NCBI RefSeq assembly: GCF_001659605.2
Contig: NC_035172.2
Span: 33,655,342-33,719,341, forward strand
From: Manihot esculenta
Lineage: Eukaryota > Streptophyta > Magnoliopsida > Malpighiales > Euphorbiaceae
DNA: 64,000 nucleotides
Direction: 5' to 3'
Part shown: positions 54,301 through 64,000 of the stretch, in pieces
Position numbering within the stretch: the stretch's first letter is position 1
How the letters are laid out: every line of letters starts with the position of its first letter
The notes under the pieces: model-generated
The model's input: the letters and a program-made list of their open reading frames with translations, nothing else
The model's database searches: none
Told to the model about the DNA's origin: nothing
Position numbers and translations under genes: made by a program

Positions 54301-56822
54301 AATGTTGGATTCACAAGAATGATGTGTCTTATATTAGTTTAAATCATTCAGGTTGTTGTGTAATACTACACGAGTTATTAAATTGATGAGTGTTTTTTAT
54401 AATGAATTCATCATGCTTGATATATTTTACGAATATGAAAGTTTCGAGATATTAATTTAAAAATTGAAAAATTTATTTTCCGCAACAACGTGCAGGTTAA
54501 TCCGCTAGTTATATACATAATTGAGAAATTAGAAGTGATTATCAACAGAAAATATTCCAATTAACTGATATTTCATATAAACTTTAATCGCCACTAATGT
54601 TCTGTTTGTCAACTTGATCAAGTGCCATTCTCAAACTAATGGTGATGGGTTTCATGGATTCCTCATCTATATTTTTTTGATGGGTTCTTCTAATGAGTGC
54701 TCTAAGGGCACTGGTTAAGTAGTTTAACTACTTTATCGCTTATGTGGTTTACTTACTATGATAGGATTTTATCATGATGAAGAGTGGAATCTAGTTAAAT
54801 TCTAATAATTTGTGATGTAAAATTATCATGATGAGTGGATCCTAAATGATGGATGTGAATAAACTCAAATAACCTCTCTTTAACCAGCGCCCTAAGGGAA
54901 CACATTAGAAAAACCCCTGTTTTATTTAGACAAAATTTCCATTAATTATTATACAACTGACTCATTGTTAACTGCTTCACAACTACTCTTTTTTTTCCCA
55001 GGTGATAAAGTAAGCTATCAGATTCATGTCTATATTTCTAATATTGCAATTAAACCATGCCCATAGATGATGAAAAAAAAAAGATGATTATGAACTGCTA
55101 CATACTTGTAAAGGAAATGAAGAGGAAAAGAAACATATGAAAGTTAATGCTTAAACATGTTAATTATGAAACAGAAACACTGGATAGCTGCAATGCATGT
55201 GTCAAACTTTGGATAAAATTCTTCCAAAGAGATGCAGATATATATTCCCCATATTAGAAATAAATGGTTTCAATTCTTTCAGAGATGTCCTTGCCCATTT
55301 ACCAAACATAATAAAAGAGCCTTTAAACTTCATCAGAACAAAGTTATGGATACATACCACAGAAACAGTGAATGCAGTGCAAAGTTTTTCCTCATTCTCC
55401 TTCTGTGTTACCATTAGAGGAAGTTCCAGCCTCTCCAGATCTTCAGCTTTCATGCTTACACATACTATTCCAGTTCCATGCTTCACAATAAATGCCATAG
55501 CTTCAGGTGTTGCTTTTGATGCTGCCATTATTAGGTCTCCCTCATTTTCTCTGTCTTCATCGTCAACAACAATTACTAACTGTAACATTAGCCCCAATCA
55601 GTAATATAAAACCTTCACTATTATATTTCCTAAACATACTAGCTGGATTCCTCAATTACATATGCAGGAAGAAAACTAACCTTGCCTTGACGAATATCTT
55701 CAATGGCCTCTGGTATGGAAGCAAATCTATCAGTAGGACGATCCAGGTCATGCTCATCATCATTAGGAAAGAAAGCATTCGTGGTTGGAGTTATTTCAGC
55801 AGAAAGTGTTCCAAAACCTATTGCATCAGGTTGTAACTCAATTCCAGATGGTTGGTTCAATCTTTTCCCAACGAAGGTACCTTGTGCTGAAACTCTACTG
55901 TTCTCAGAACAAGAGAGAATATCATCTTCTCCATATATCGCTGAGGCTCTAAGTCTATCAACACCTTTGGATCTATAGCTCAATTTCCTAGCTGGGTTAC
56001 TAGAGACCAGATTAGTTAAGTACCCTTTTAACGTAAATGGATACATACAATGCAGCCCAGTGTATCCTCTACGGAAAAGAGAAAGCAACAGTCAGTACAT
56101 AATGAATGAGGGGAAAACTGAAACAATTGCAGAATTTGAGCAATAGTGATAGCATATAAATGCCGTTTTGAAATTTCAATGGGTAAAGGGAATTGGTCAT
56201 AACAAAAGGGGAAGAAAAGGAAAAAACTGAAACATAATATATAGTTAGCCTATTCTGTGCCATCACAGTGGTGATCAACAAAAATGGCAACACACCCATC
56301 AGCACCTACATTGAAAATATGATAATAGTGTATTTGGTAAACATAGTAAAATGCAATGTAATAAATGAAAATTCTGTTAAATTTTCATTTGCTTTCTTTC
56401 AAATTACATTCACCCGAACATGCACATGCAGAACAGAAGTAATTTGAACCTTGAACCACTCCACATACACAAAAAGAAGCAAAATGAATAGTGGGCGCTA
56501 CCGTTTATGCAATGGCTATCTTAGAGGATTTCCATCAGCCCCAAATAAAGTAACATAAGCAAGACATACAAGGATAATTCAACATTCAATTCTGAAATCT
56601 CAAGCACTCCACCATTAAAAAAAAAAAAACAAAAGAAAAAGCTGCCTTATCTCATCTAGTAAATTCTAAACATCATAAAAATCTTCCCCCAGAAACAAAA
56701 AAAAAAAAAATGAAAACAATAATGAAGGCAATAAAAAGAGAGGAGCTAATGAAATTCGAAAGAGAAACTCACCGCAAGCATGAGGAACAGAGAGAAGAAC
56801 TGTAAAAATGAATAGAACCCAT
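48316..56822 (-). CDS. RIBA1: Bifunctional riboflavin biosynthesis protein RIBA1 (DHBP synthase / GTP cyclohydrolase II), plastid
   Basis: Seven exons, in transcript order: 56822-56773, 56068-55681, 55579-55358, 51127-50805, 50336-50207, 49374-49078, 48564-48316. All are GT-AG with matching phases, giving 552 aa. The first ~125 residues are Ser-rich and non-conserved, as in plastid transit peptides. DHBP synthase (about 130-330) makes 3,4-dihydroxybutanone phosphate from ribulose 5-phosphate and keeps [11 protein letters not shown] (152-162) and [13 protein letters not shown] cyclohydrolase II (about 340-520) opens the GTP ring; it keeps the zinc cysteines 388, 399 and 401, [13 protein letters not shown] and [10 protein letters not shown]. 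Both halves look active, unlike some RIBA paralogues that have lost one. Intron 3 is 4.2 kb because of a transposon carrying a pseudogene. Confidence 0.93.
51566..51607. repeat. 15-bp perfect hairpin near the Helitron 5' end
   Basis: GTCTCCAATTGCTAC (51566-51580) pairs exactly with GTAGCAATTGGAGAC (51593-51607) across a 12-base loop. Confidence 0.85.
52844..53155 (+). pseudogene. FQR1/WrbA-type NAD(P)H:quinone oxidoreductase fragment
   Basis: The segment reads in order YSIYGH (52844 on), then after a frameshift [20 protein letters not shown]...LEQMKA, then [14 protein letters not shown]. After a small deletion and stop it continues [20 protein letters not shown]. This follows plant FQR1 (flavodoxin-like quinone reductase: YYSMYGH, KKG, VPETL, LFGFPTR, MKAFFD, LW.EQRLAGK.AG). 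At least one frameshift, a stop at 53072-53074 and loss of the segment between GFTT and MKVFF make it non-functional. It lies on the strand opposite RIBA1, inside its intron, and probably arrived with the Helitron-like element. Confidence 0.8.
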
Positions 56823-57394
56823 CTTCAAAAACTTGATACAATTACCACACTACAATCAAAAGCCAAAGATAATTGCAAAGGCAGACTTCGATTAAGGGGA
56901 AAAAAAACACATGAGAGGAAAAAGAAAGAAAGAATGAGAGCAGAGGATGTAGATGGTTAGATTTAGCTAAAGCCCATCATCATCAATACCGCCTCAAGCA
57001 AAGGTGTCGGAGAGATTGGTCCTGCGAGATTAGGTGTAGGCAGTTAGCTGACATAACTCGGTCTATCACCGAGGCACATTTCTAGTTCATTATAGCGTCG
57101 TCGTTTCAATTTTTTTTTTGCCACAAAAATATGTAGGAAATAATTTTTTTTTTTTTTCTCAAAAACTAAGGTTATGTTTTCGTATGTCCCATGTCATGTA
57201 ATGGTAGTTATAATATAAATTTAATTTATTTATTTGATAATAAAAAACTATGTAAGAATGTATTGATAATTAAATAATATAATTAATTATTATATTTTAA
57301 ATAATATAATAATTATTATATATAAAAATAAATATAATCACAATTATTTGATTTAATTATTTTTATTTATCGTTATTACCACCACTGCACCTAT
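56823..57394. other. RIBA1 promoter side and spacer
   Basis: The first few hundred bases upstream of the RIBA1 start codon should hold the 5' UTR and promoter. I cannot place a TATA box or start site with confidence. AT-rich from about 57100. Confidence 0.5.
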
Positions 57395-57454
57395 TACCGC
57401 CACTATTAAAATTATCATTATCGTTACCGCCACTATTAAAATTATCATTATCGT
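57395..57454. repeat. 30-bp tandem duplication
   Basis: TACCGCCACTATTAAAATTA and the ten following bases occur twice in direct tandem (57395 and 57425). Confidence 0.85.
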
Positions 57455-57659
57455 CATTCTTTTCATAACGGATGGCAATATCGGATCTGGTAAATTGACC
57501 GAGAATTAAAAAAGATCATTCAGATCTCAAAGGTTATTCGTTTAAGGTCATATAAGCTTACTAAGTTAAATGGTCAAGTTATTCTCTATTCCTGAAACTA
57601 TTGTAATTTGAAAGGCTTTATCAATAATAAATTAACAAGATATTTTCACATGTAGTGTT

Positions 57660-58460
57660 TTTCAGTAATAAAAAACGATAGAATGGGCTCCTTCGAAGAA
57701 AGACTAGATTAGGCCATAAGACAATTTTCGCTAGACTATTCGAGCATTGGTCCCACTAAGTAAGGCTACAAGGCAGTTTTCGTCAAGCTAATCCATAAGG
57801 CAGATTTCACCGGGTTGTTCGGGTATTGGTCCCCCTAAACAAAGCTACAAGGTAGTTTTCGCCAGACCATTCGGACATTGGTCTCACTAAGCAAGACCAT
57901 AAGGGAGTTTTTACCAGGCTATAAGCAGTTTTTGCCAGGCCATTCGGGTATTGATCCCTCCAAGCAAGACCACAAAGCAATTTTATCCAGGCCGGATTAC
58001 AAGGCGATTTTTGCCAAACCATTTGAGCTTTGGTCTCACGAATTAAGGCCATAAGGTGATCTTAGCCAGGCCAGGCCAGGCCATAAGGCAGTCTTTTCTA
58101 GGCCATTGGAGCATTGGTCCCATAAATCAATACCACAAGGCAAATATTCGCCAGGTTAGGTCGCAAGGTAATTTTCGCCAGACTACTCGGGTGTCAGTCC
58201 TATGAATCAAGGCCATGAGGTAAATTTTAGCTAGGTCAGATCACAAGACAATTTTTACCAGGACACTCAGGCGTTGGTCCCACTAAGCAAAGTCATAAGA
58301 CAGTTTTTGCCAGGCCATTTGGGCAGGCAATTTCAGCTAAGCTATCTGGGCGTTGGTCCTACTAAGTAAGGCCACATGGCAGTTTTTGCCAGGTTAGACC
58401 ATGAGACGACTCTCGCTAGACTATGAATTTAGACATTGGCCCCATTAATTAAGTTGTCTA
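57660..58460. repeat. Degenerate minisatellite
   Basis: Many diverged copies of a unit containing AAGGCAGTTTTTGCCAGGCC, then CATTCGGGCATTGGTCCC and ACTAAGCAAGGCC. Copies vary by substitutions and indels and unit length is not constant. No protein is encoded. Confidence 0.75.
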
Positions 58461-59693
58461 TGCCAGACAGCCAGGAAAGGCAAATATACCAACCCCGAAA
58501 AGACAAAGGATGAAGGCGTCAAACAAAGAATTAGATCGAATGAAAAATCCTTATTAATAAATCCACCAAAGTCATTTTACGAAGGATGACAGTTTGTCGG
58601 GCCACAAGTCCAGGTATTAATCCTATTTTTCAGTAACTATTTTATGACTAAACAGTGTTAAAGAAGTTATGCTTGAGTCCCCCTTCAATCGGCAAAAATG
58701 GTGGCAACAAAGGAAGCACACAAAAATGTACAAACATATATTTTTTCATTACAAAAGATTACAAAGAGTCAAGAAAAGGACTTGAATAAAGTCTCTATTA
58801 CATCAAAGTTCTCTATTATATTAAAAGATTCTATGACATCAAAATCCTTAAAAAAATATCCCATCCTATGGGAGGAAGCCGACTGAAAAGTCATGAGGAG
58901 AGTTGTCTCTCCAACTACCTTCCTAGTCTTGCCCTTGGAATCAATCTCACACAATCCAATCCCCCTCAGGTGTTTTGATGCTGAAAAACTATTATAGTCG
59001 GGCTAGTTGCAGTCCTCAACCAATACACAGAGTTAAGCAGTGTGCTCGCACCTTCAAGAACACCCGCCTTTAGTTACTCTTTGAGGACTATGATGATATC
59101 CTCCACACAGATTTGATTTACCCTCAAGAATAGAAAAAGAAGAAACCTCCATTCCTCTCTCCCATGAAAAACTGTTGTGAGCCAAAAAGAAGAAAGAAGG
59201 GCTCTTATACAGGAAAGTAGCCAACAAAGCTTTGAATGTGGTACAGAAGATAAGGCGACTATAGGCAAGTGAAATGGCGCTCACAACCAAGATCATGCCT
59301 GTGTCCTAAACAAGAAAAGCAAACGGTCACCTTCAAACCTAAAAAGTCGAAGACCGACAGAGGACCTCTGATGTTACATAACATTCGCTCAAAGTAAACT
59401 ATGAGTTGTCACCACATAACAGGGGTCACGTGGCAGGAATCTGAGAAGTGAGAGACGCAGTCCCGCTATGGAAAGGGAGACCCAAGCACTTTAACACTCG
59501 GACCATCATCAAGACTCGCCCTCCCCTGACAGGCCAAGTCATGACGTATGGTTACCATTACTAGGTACATTCACGTTTCACTTGTGATTGCGGGATCACC
59601 TACCCATTAGCTGGCGATATACATTATGGAGCAGCCGGCCACATTATCATCGAATTCTCAGGAAATGCTATATTTATTTTCATCTTCTTACAA

Positions 59694-59700
59694 TATAAAA
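59694..59700 (+). promoter_or_regulatory. TATA box of the LTR promoter
   Basis: TATAAAA, followed by GGGAAACGG, lies about 215 bases before the LTR end, a normal position for the U3/R boundary. Confidence 0.5.
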
Positions 59701-59914
59701 GGGAAACGGTCGTAGATACAAAAATATGTTATTCTCTAACACAAAAGTTCTAAGCAATTCATTGCATTTTTTCCATGTCACGATACTGACTTAAACATCG
59801 GAGTGGCTGCCGTGAACACCTACCACCAACTCACATTTTCTTCCTTACAAATTCTAACCAATTATAACATAGTCTTACTCCGACCACATCATCAATCTAA
59901 TCTCAACAACATCA

Positions 59915-60394
59915 ATTATCCTACATAATTATCAAATAAAATTAATTAAATTCATTAATAAAAAATTTAAATATATATTAATTTTAAATGATAAATATCT
60001 AAAATCATTTTAGATAATATATGAATAATTTATTAATTTAAAATTATTTAAATAATAAAATAATTATCCATTTTAAAATTTAAAACCAATCATAAATAAT
60101 TAAATAACATAAAGATAAAACCAGTAACTCCCATTATTCCTCCTATTTTCACTTTTAGATATATATAGTATAAATATAAATTAAATTTTAAAAAAATAAA
60201 ATAAAATACAACTTAATGATTTGTAAGCGAAAAAAAATTGTGTAGCCTCTCACAGAAAGTAAACGGGGCAAATCTATTATGATTTGATTATAAAACTAAT
60301 AAATTCATAGCTAATAAGAATCAAACCTTTCATTATGCATATATGGCGTAGGCTGACTTTATTGATTGAGATAAATTCATAGCTAATAACGTAC
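59915..60394. other. AT-rich spacer between two LTR copies
   Basis: No gene. The phrase AAATTCATAGCTAATAA appears twice, at about 60300 and 60373, enclosing a short direct repeat. Confidence 0.6.
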
Positions 60395-60582
60395 GTTATT
60401 CTCTTAACACAAAAGTTCTAAGCAATTTGTTGCATTCTCTCCTTGTCACGATATAGTCTTAAGCGTCGGAGTGGCTGCCGTGTGTACCCACCACTACCTC
60501 ACATTTTCATCCTTATAGGTTCTAACCAATCATAGCATAGTTCCATTCCAGCCATGTCATCAATCTAATTTCAGTAACATCA
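60395..60582 (+). repeat. LTR 3' fragment of the Tat-like element
   Basis: It matches 59728-59914 almost base for base and ends CAGTAACATCA. The rest of the LTR is missing on the left. Confidence 0.75.
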
Positions 60583-60690
60583 TTTGATTTCGTTGCGGAG
60601 AAACCCATTGGATTCTCTCTGTTTATTTGGGTTTACACTAGGCCCTTGTTCCCTTTTTCTCTCTAAAGAAGAAACTTTTTTTCTATGTTC

Positions 60691-61563
60691 TTGAAAATGG
60701 CTAGAAGTGTGCATGTCATCACCGGAGGACCTGACAAAGATAAGGAACAAAATAAGCGGATAGCAGAGGATATCCTATCCGTCCATCAAAAACCATGAAC
60801 CAAGCAAAAAGTAAGGTTCGACCCTGCAGATATAAGGCAATTAGATTCTTTCAAAATGACCGGCTGGTTGTTAAAATCCTCCTAAACCGATATGAGTTAA
60901 GGAGGATACTGATGGATACAGGTAGTTCTACTAACCTTCTTATCTTAAATATTTTCAACAAGTTAGGCTTGAATAAGAGCAGCCTTGTCAGAGTCTCCTA
61001 CCCCTTGGTAGGATTAGGAGATAAGACCGTGGCAATATTAGGCACCATCAACCTTCCCCTAGTACTCCGGGATAAAAAGTATAGGCGAGAACTGTATGTA
61101 GAGTTAGTGGTGGTAGACATCCCATTTGCATACAACATAATACTCGACCAACCGATCCTAAACTGCCACGGTATCGCTATTAACAAGGGTGCTATGTGTC
61201 TTAACCTTTCAGCCCCCGGAGGAATAACAGTGGTTCGAGGCAGTCCGAGATCAGCCAAAGAAAAATATGAACATACTACAAAAAGTCTCAGAAAAGCACC
61301 CATGCCTAACGATTTGCTAGAGAAGCCAGAATCTCACATAAAGCCGGAACTCACAAATTCGATAGAGGAAGTCCAGCTAAGGAAGGAGCAAAAGGTGCGG
61401 TTTGGCACTGTGCTAACCAGGAAAATGAAGGTTCGGTTGATAGAGTTGCTGAAAAACTTAGTAACCACTTTCGCTTGGTCTCTAAAAGATGTAATAGGTG
61501 TAGACCCAACTATCATCACCCATAAGTTATCCATTGATAAGACCGTCAAACCAGTCCAATAAA
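60691..61563 (+). pseudogene. Tat-like protease region
   Basis: ATGGCTAGAAGTGTGCATG starts a stretch reading VHVITGGPDKDKEQNKR, the conserved motif before the Tat protease. After a stop and frame change near 60795, an open frame of 255 codons covers the aspartic protease: RRILMDTGSSTNLLIL (Asp-Thr-Gly codons 60916-60924), then FAYNIILDQPILN. The frame continues to a TAA at 61560-61562 just before RT. The active-site triplet is intact. Confidence 0.8.
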
Positions 61564-63264
61564 AGAAAATGAAGTTCGCACCAGAGAGGCAGCAGGTGAT
61601 CAAAGAAGAGGTTGATAAACTTCTAAGTGCAAGATTGATAAAAAAAAGTCCAGTATCCCATATGGCTAGCCAATGCGGTCCTAGTAAAGAAGGCTAACGA
61701 AAATTAGAGGATGTGCATGGACTTCACTTACTTAAATAAAGCATGTTCAAAAGATCACTATCCGTTACTGTCCATTGACAGATTAGTGGATTCGACCTCA
61801 AGGCATACAGTGGTCTCCTTCCTTGATGCCATTTCAAGATACCACCAAATCATGATTGATACTAAAGATGCAAAAAAGACTGCGTTTATAACAGATGAAG
61901 GAGTTTATTGCTACAAAGTAATACCTTTAGGATTGAAAAACGCAGGGGCAACACGCCAAAGGATGGTGTCAAGAATCTTCAAAGAAATAGTAGGATCAAC
62001 AGTGGGATCAACAGTGGAGGAGTATGTGGATCATATGGTGGTGAAGAGTCAATCCTTGGAGGACCATCCAGAAGATATCCGAAAAGTTTTTGATGTCCTG
62101 GATAAGACGAGTATGAAATTGAACCCTGAAAAATGTATCTTCAGAGTAAAAGTTAGGAAGTTCCTCGGATATATAATCTTGGAAAGAGGTATAGAGGCAA
62201 ACCTTGAGAAGATCAACGCCATCCAAAATATGGAAGTACCCAAACCATTAACGAGGTAAAAAAGCTGAATGGGCGGGTCATTGCCCTGGGTCGTTTCATA
62301 TCATGCTCAGCCAGAAGGTAACTCTCGTTCTTCAAGGCTTTGAAAGGCAAAGGCAAGTTTGAATAGGGAGAAGAGTGTGTAGAGGTATTTGAAAGTCTAA
62401 AAACCTTCTTATCATCCCCTCCACTGCTAAGCCCACCCATTAAGGGGAAGTTTTATTTCTATACTTACCTGTGACAAAAGAAACAGTTTGCTCAGTACTT
62501 ATTCGTAAAAACAATGGAAAGCAAAGTTCAGTATACTATGCTAGCCAAGTGTTGAAGAGGGCAGAGTTGAACTATTCTCCTTTCGAAAAGTTGGCGTTTG
62601 CAGTTCTAATGTTTGCCACAAAGCTACAACCGTACTTTGAATCACATACGATAGAAGTCAAAACATATTAACCTCTGCAGAAGATTCTACACAGGCCAGA
62701 GTTGTCAGGATATTTATCCACCTAGATTGTAATGCTGTCAGCCTACGATATCAGGTATGTCCCGAGGAAGGCTATGAAAGCCTAGGTGCTAGCCGACTTT
62801 ATTGCAGAGATGACTCCACCATTAGAACCTTCAGGGTCCTCGGAGGAGGACATAGAGGAATAGAAGGTCTAGGCGGATGGAGCTTGTGGAGCCGAAGGTT
62901 CAGGAATCGGGATCATATTACAATCTAGATAGGGATAAAGCTTCAACATGCGGCCAAACTCGTCTTCAATGCCACTAACAATATAACCGAATATGATACT
63001 GTAATAATGGCCTTAAGAATCATCAAGAAATTAGGTATACAAAAATCCATTATTTTTAGTGACTCACAATTGGTTATTAATCAATGGCAGGGACAATTTA
63101 GAGTTCAAGAATCGAACCTTATCAAATATGAGGAGAAAGTTTGGTCCCTGATGAATAGGATCAAAGATGGGAAGGGCAACTGCGAACTTTGCCAGGTGGT
63201 TAAAGGCAACAACGAAGAGGTGGATCTTCTAGCCAAGATGGCAGCGGCGGGGAACAACACTTGA
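61564..63264 (+). pseudogene. Tat-like RT, RNase H and archaeal-type RNase H, mutated
   Basis: RT begins near 61600 and is open at 61711-62259 (CMDFTYLNKACSKDHYPL, VIPLGLKNAGAT). The catalytic YVDD is YVDH (62023-62034), and a 12-bp tandem duplication just before it gives GSTVGSTV. RNase H remains at about 62471-62671 (SVYYASQVLKRAELNYSPFE). The second, archaeal-type RNase H is at 62990-63264 (SIIFSDSQLVINQWQGQF). Several stops and frame changes separate the parts. Confidence 0.85.
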
Positions 63265-64000
63265 CCCAATCGTTTCAATTTGAGGAATTGCACACTCCAG
63301 CAACGGCAGTGGAAGAGTCCTTCCCCATAGAAGAAGGGGAATCATGGATGACGCTAGTATACAAATTCTTGACACAAGATGACCTTCTAGTCGATGAATT
63401 ATCAGTGAAACAGGTAATAAGAAAGTCTTCTAAATACGCACTAATTGATGGCTGGTTGTACAAGAGGTCCTCCACACATCCATGGTTGCGGTGTATTACC
63501 GAAGAAAAAGTCCAAGCAATCTTAAGGGATATCCATGAAGGTGATTGTGGGTGCCATGAAGGAGTATGAACAATCACTCGGAAAGCATTTAAATAAGGAT
63601 ATTACTGGAAGATGATAATAAAAGATGTGAAGCAGCTTATTCAAAGGTGTCAAAGATGCCAAGTACATGCAAACATCCCAAGAACCTCGGGAGAAATGCA
63701 AGTGGCCATTGGAAGTCCTGGCCTTTTTTCAGTGGGGGGATAGACATCCTTTGCCCATTTCCTAAGGCAATCGGATCAAGAAAATTTATAATCGTAGTAG
63801 TAGATCATTTCAGCAAGTGGGCAGAGGCTGAGGCGGTACAATCCATCACCACTCAAAAAGCGATTTCCTTTCTCAACAAAAACATATTCACCCGATTCAA
63901 ATTACCAAAGATAGTAATCAACGATAATGGAACTCAGTTTACAAGTTCCATGTTCAAAGGCTTTTGCAAGAAATGGAAAATTAACTTAAAATTCAGCTCA
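63265..64000 (+). pseudogene. Tat-like integrase, partial
   Basis: The HHCC zinc region runs at about 63523-63665 (HEGDCGCHEG ... CQRCQVHAN) with two stops inside. The core domain starts near 63780 (FIIVVVDHFSKWAEAEAV) and continues through INDNGTQFTSSMF, keeping the first two catalytic aspartates. The window ends before the catalytic Glu. Confidence 0.85.

Larger units (their letters stand above)
51537..54508 (+). mobile_element. Helitron-like element inside RIBA1 intron 3
   Basis: The 3' end shows the Helitron signature: a small imperfect hairpin (CCGCAACAACGTGCAGG, 54480-54496), eight bases, then CTAG (54505-54508) followed by T. The 5' side has a TATATA...CATTAAAGGTGAG stretch (about 51537-51565) as in plant Helitron starts, although a clean TC terminus after A is not seen, so the left limit is approximate. 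Inside is a broken quinone reductase copy, in keeping with the habit of Helitrons to capture host gene pieces. No Rep/helicase is present, so it is non-autonomous. Confidence 0.55.
57650..59914 (+). repeat. LTR of a Ty3/gypsy element (5' limit uncertain)
   Basis: The 3' end (59728-59914) matches the LTR fragment at 60395-60582 that directly precedes the Tat-like internal region: both share CACAAAAGTTCTAAGCAATT and CGGAGTGGCTGCCGTG and end CATCA. A TATA box lies at 59694-59700. The left portion contains a degenerate minisatellite (57660-58460). No primer site follows 59914, so this copy is a solo or truncated LTR. The start is placed only by composition. Confidence 0.55.
60395..64000 (+). mobile_element. 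Tat-lineage Ty3/gypsy element, gag-less, cut by the window end
   Basis: A 3' LTR fragment (60395-60582) is followed by TTTGATTTCGTTGCGGAGAA, a degenerate form of the sequence that follows Tat/Athila LTRs. Then come protease, RT, RNase H, a second archaeal-type RNase H and integrase. The archaeal RNase H between RT-RNase H and integrase is a mark of the Tat branch. Gag is absent: only about 110 bases lie between the LTR and the pre-protease motif. Stops and mutated active sites show it is dead. Confidence 0.8.

Overview
The window is nuclear DNA of a flowering plant, almost certainly a eudicot. It has GT-AG introns, very AT-rich spacers, plant-only gene types (a plastid-targeted RIBA, an ATL RING-H2 ligase, a subgroup Ia bHLH factor, a PH1-type P3B ATPase) and abundant Ty3/gypsy and L1 debris. 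The sequence does not fix the species; Malpighiales/Euphorbiaceae is only a guess.

Five host genes look intact: (1) a PH1-like P3B P-type ATPase, + strand, 17144-21938, 8 exons, 949 aa; (2) a GH5 exo-1,3-beta-glucosidase-like secreted protein, - strand, 22240-27471, 10 exons, 533 aa, convergent with PH1; (3) a bHLH94/96-like factor, + strand, 33086-34179, 3 exons, 311 aa; (4) an ATL-family RING-H2 ligase, - strand, 37569-38867, one exon, 432 aa; (5) bifunctional riboflavin enzyme RIBA1, - strand, 48316-56822, 7 exons, 552 aa. They belong to unrelated pathways and form no operon-like unit.

The left 15 kb is a set of nested retrotransposons. A decayed chromovirus of about 5.2 kb (1059-15244) was split by a second LTR element (2792-11781, duplication ATGGA). 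The 3' LTR of that element was split by a solo LTR of a related subfamily (7802-11753, duplication GTGGC). That solo LTR was split by a solo LTR of a different family (9001-10657, duplication GTCCC). The undamaged sister LTR at 2792-5014 supplies the empty site for the two inner insertions. LTRs of both families carry a CpG-rich cassette of TTCGGC...GCCGAA palindromes, in opposite orientation in the innermost element.

The middle holds MITE-like foldbacks (two inside GH5 introns), an inverted MITE pair (28.5 and 31 kb), a short LINE-derived insertion (35.6-36.4 kb), and a broken L1 LINE (41.7-47.8 kb) whose ORF1 is split by a segment carrying four consecutive perfect hairpins.

RIBA1 intron 3 is 4.2 kb long and contains a probable Helitron (about 51537-54508) carrying a broken copy of an FQR1/WrbA-type quinone reductase on the opposite strand. 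From 57.6 kb to the end lie an LTR with a degenerate minisatellite, a second LTR 3' fragment, and a gag-less, mutated Tat-lineage Ty3/gypsy polyprotein that runs off the window in integrase.
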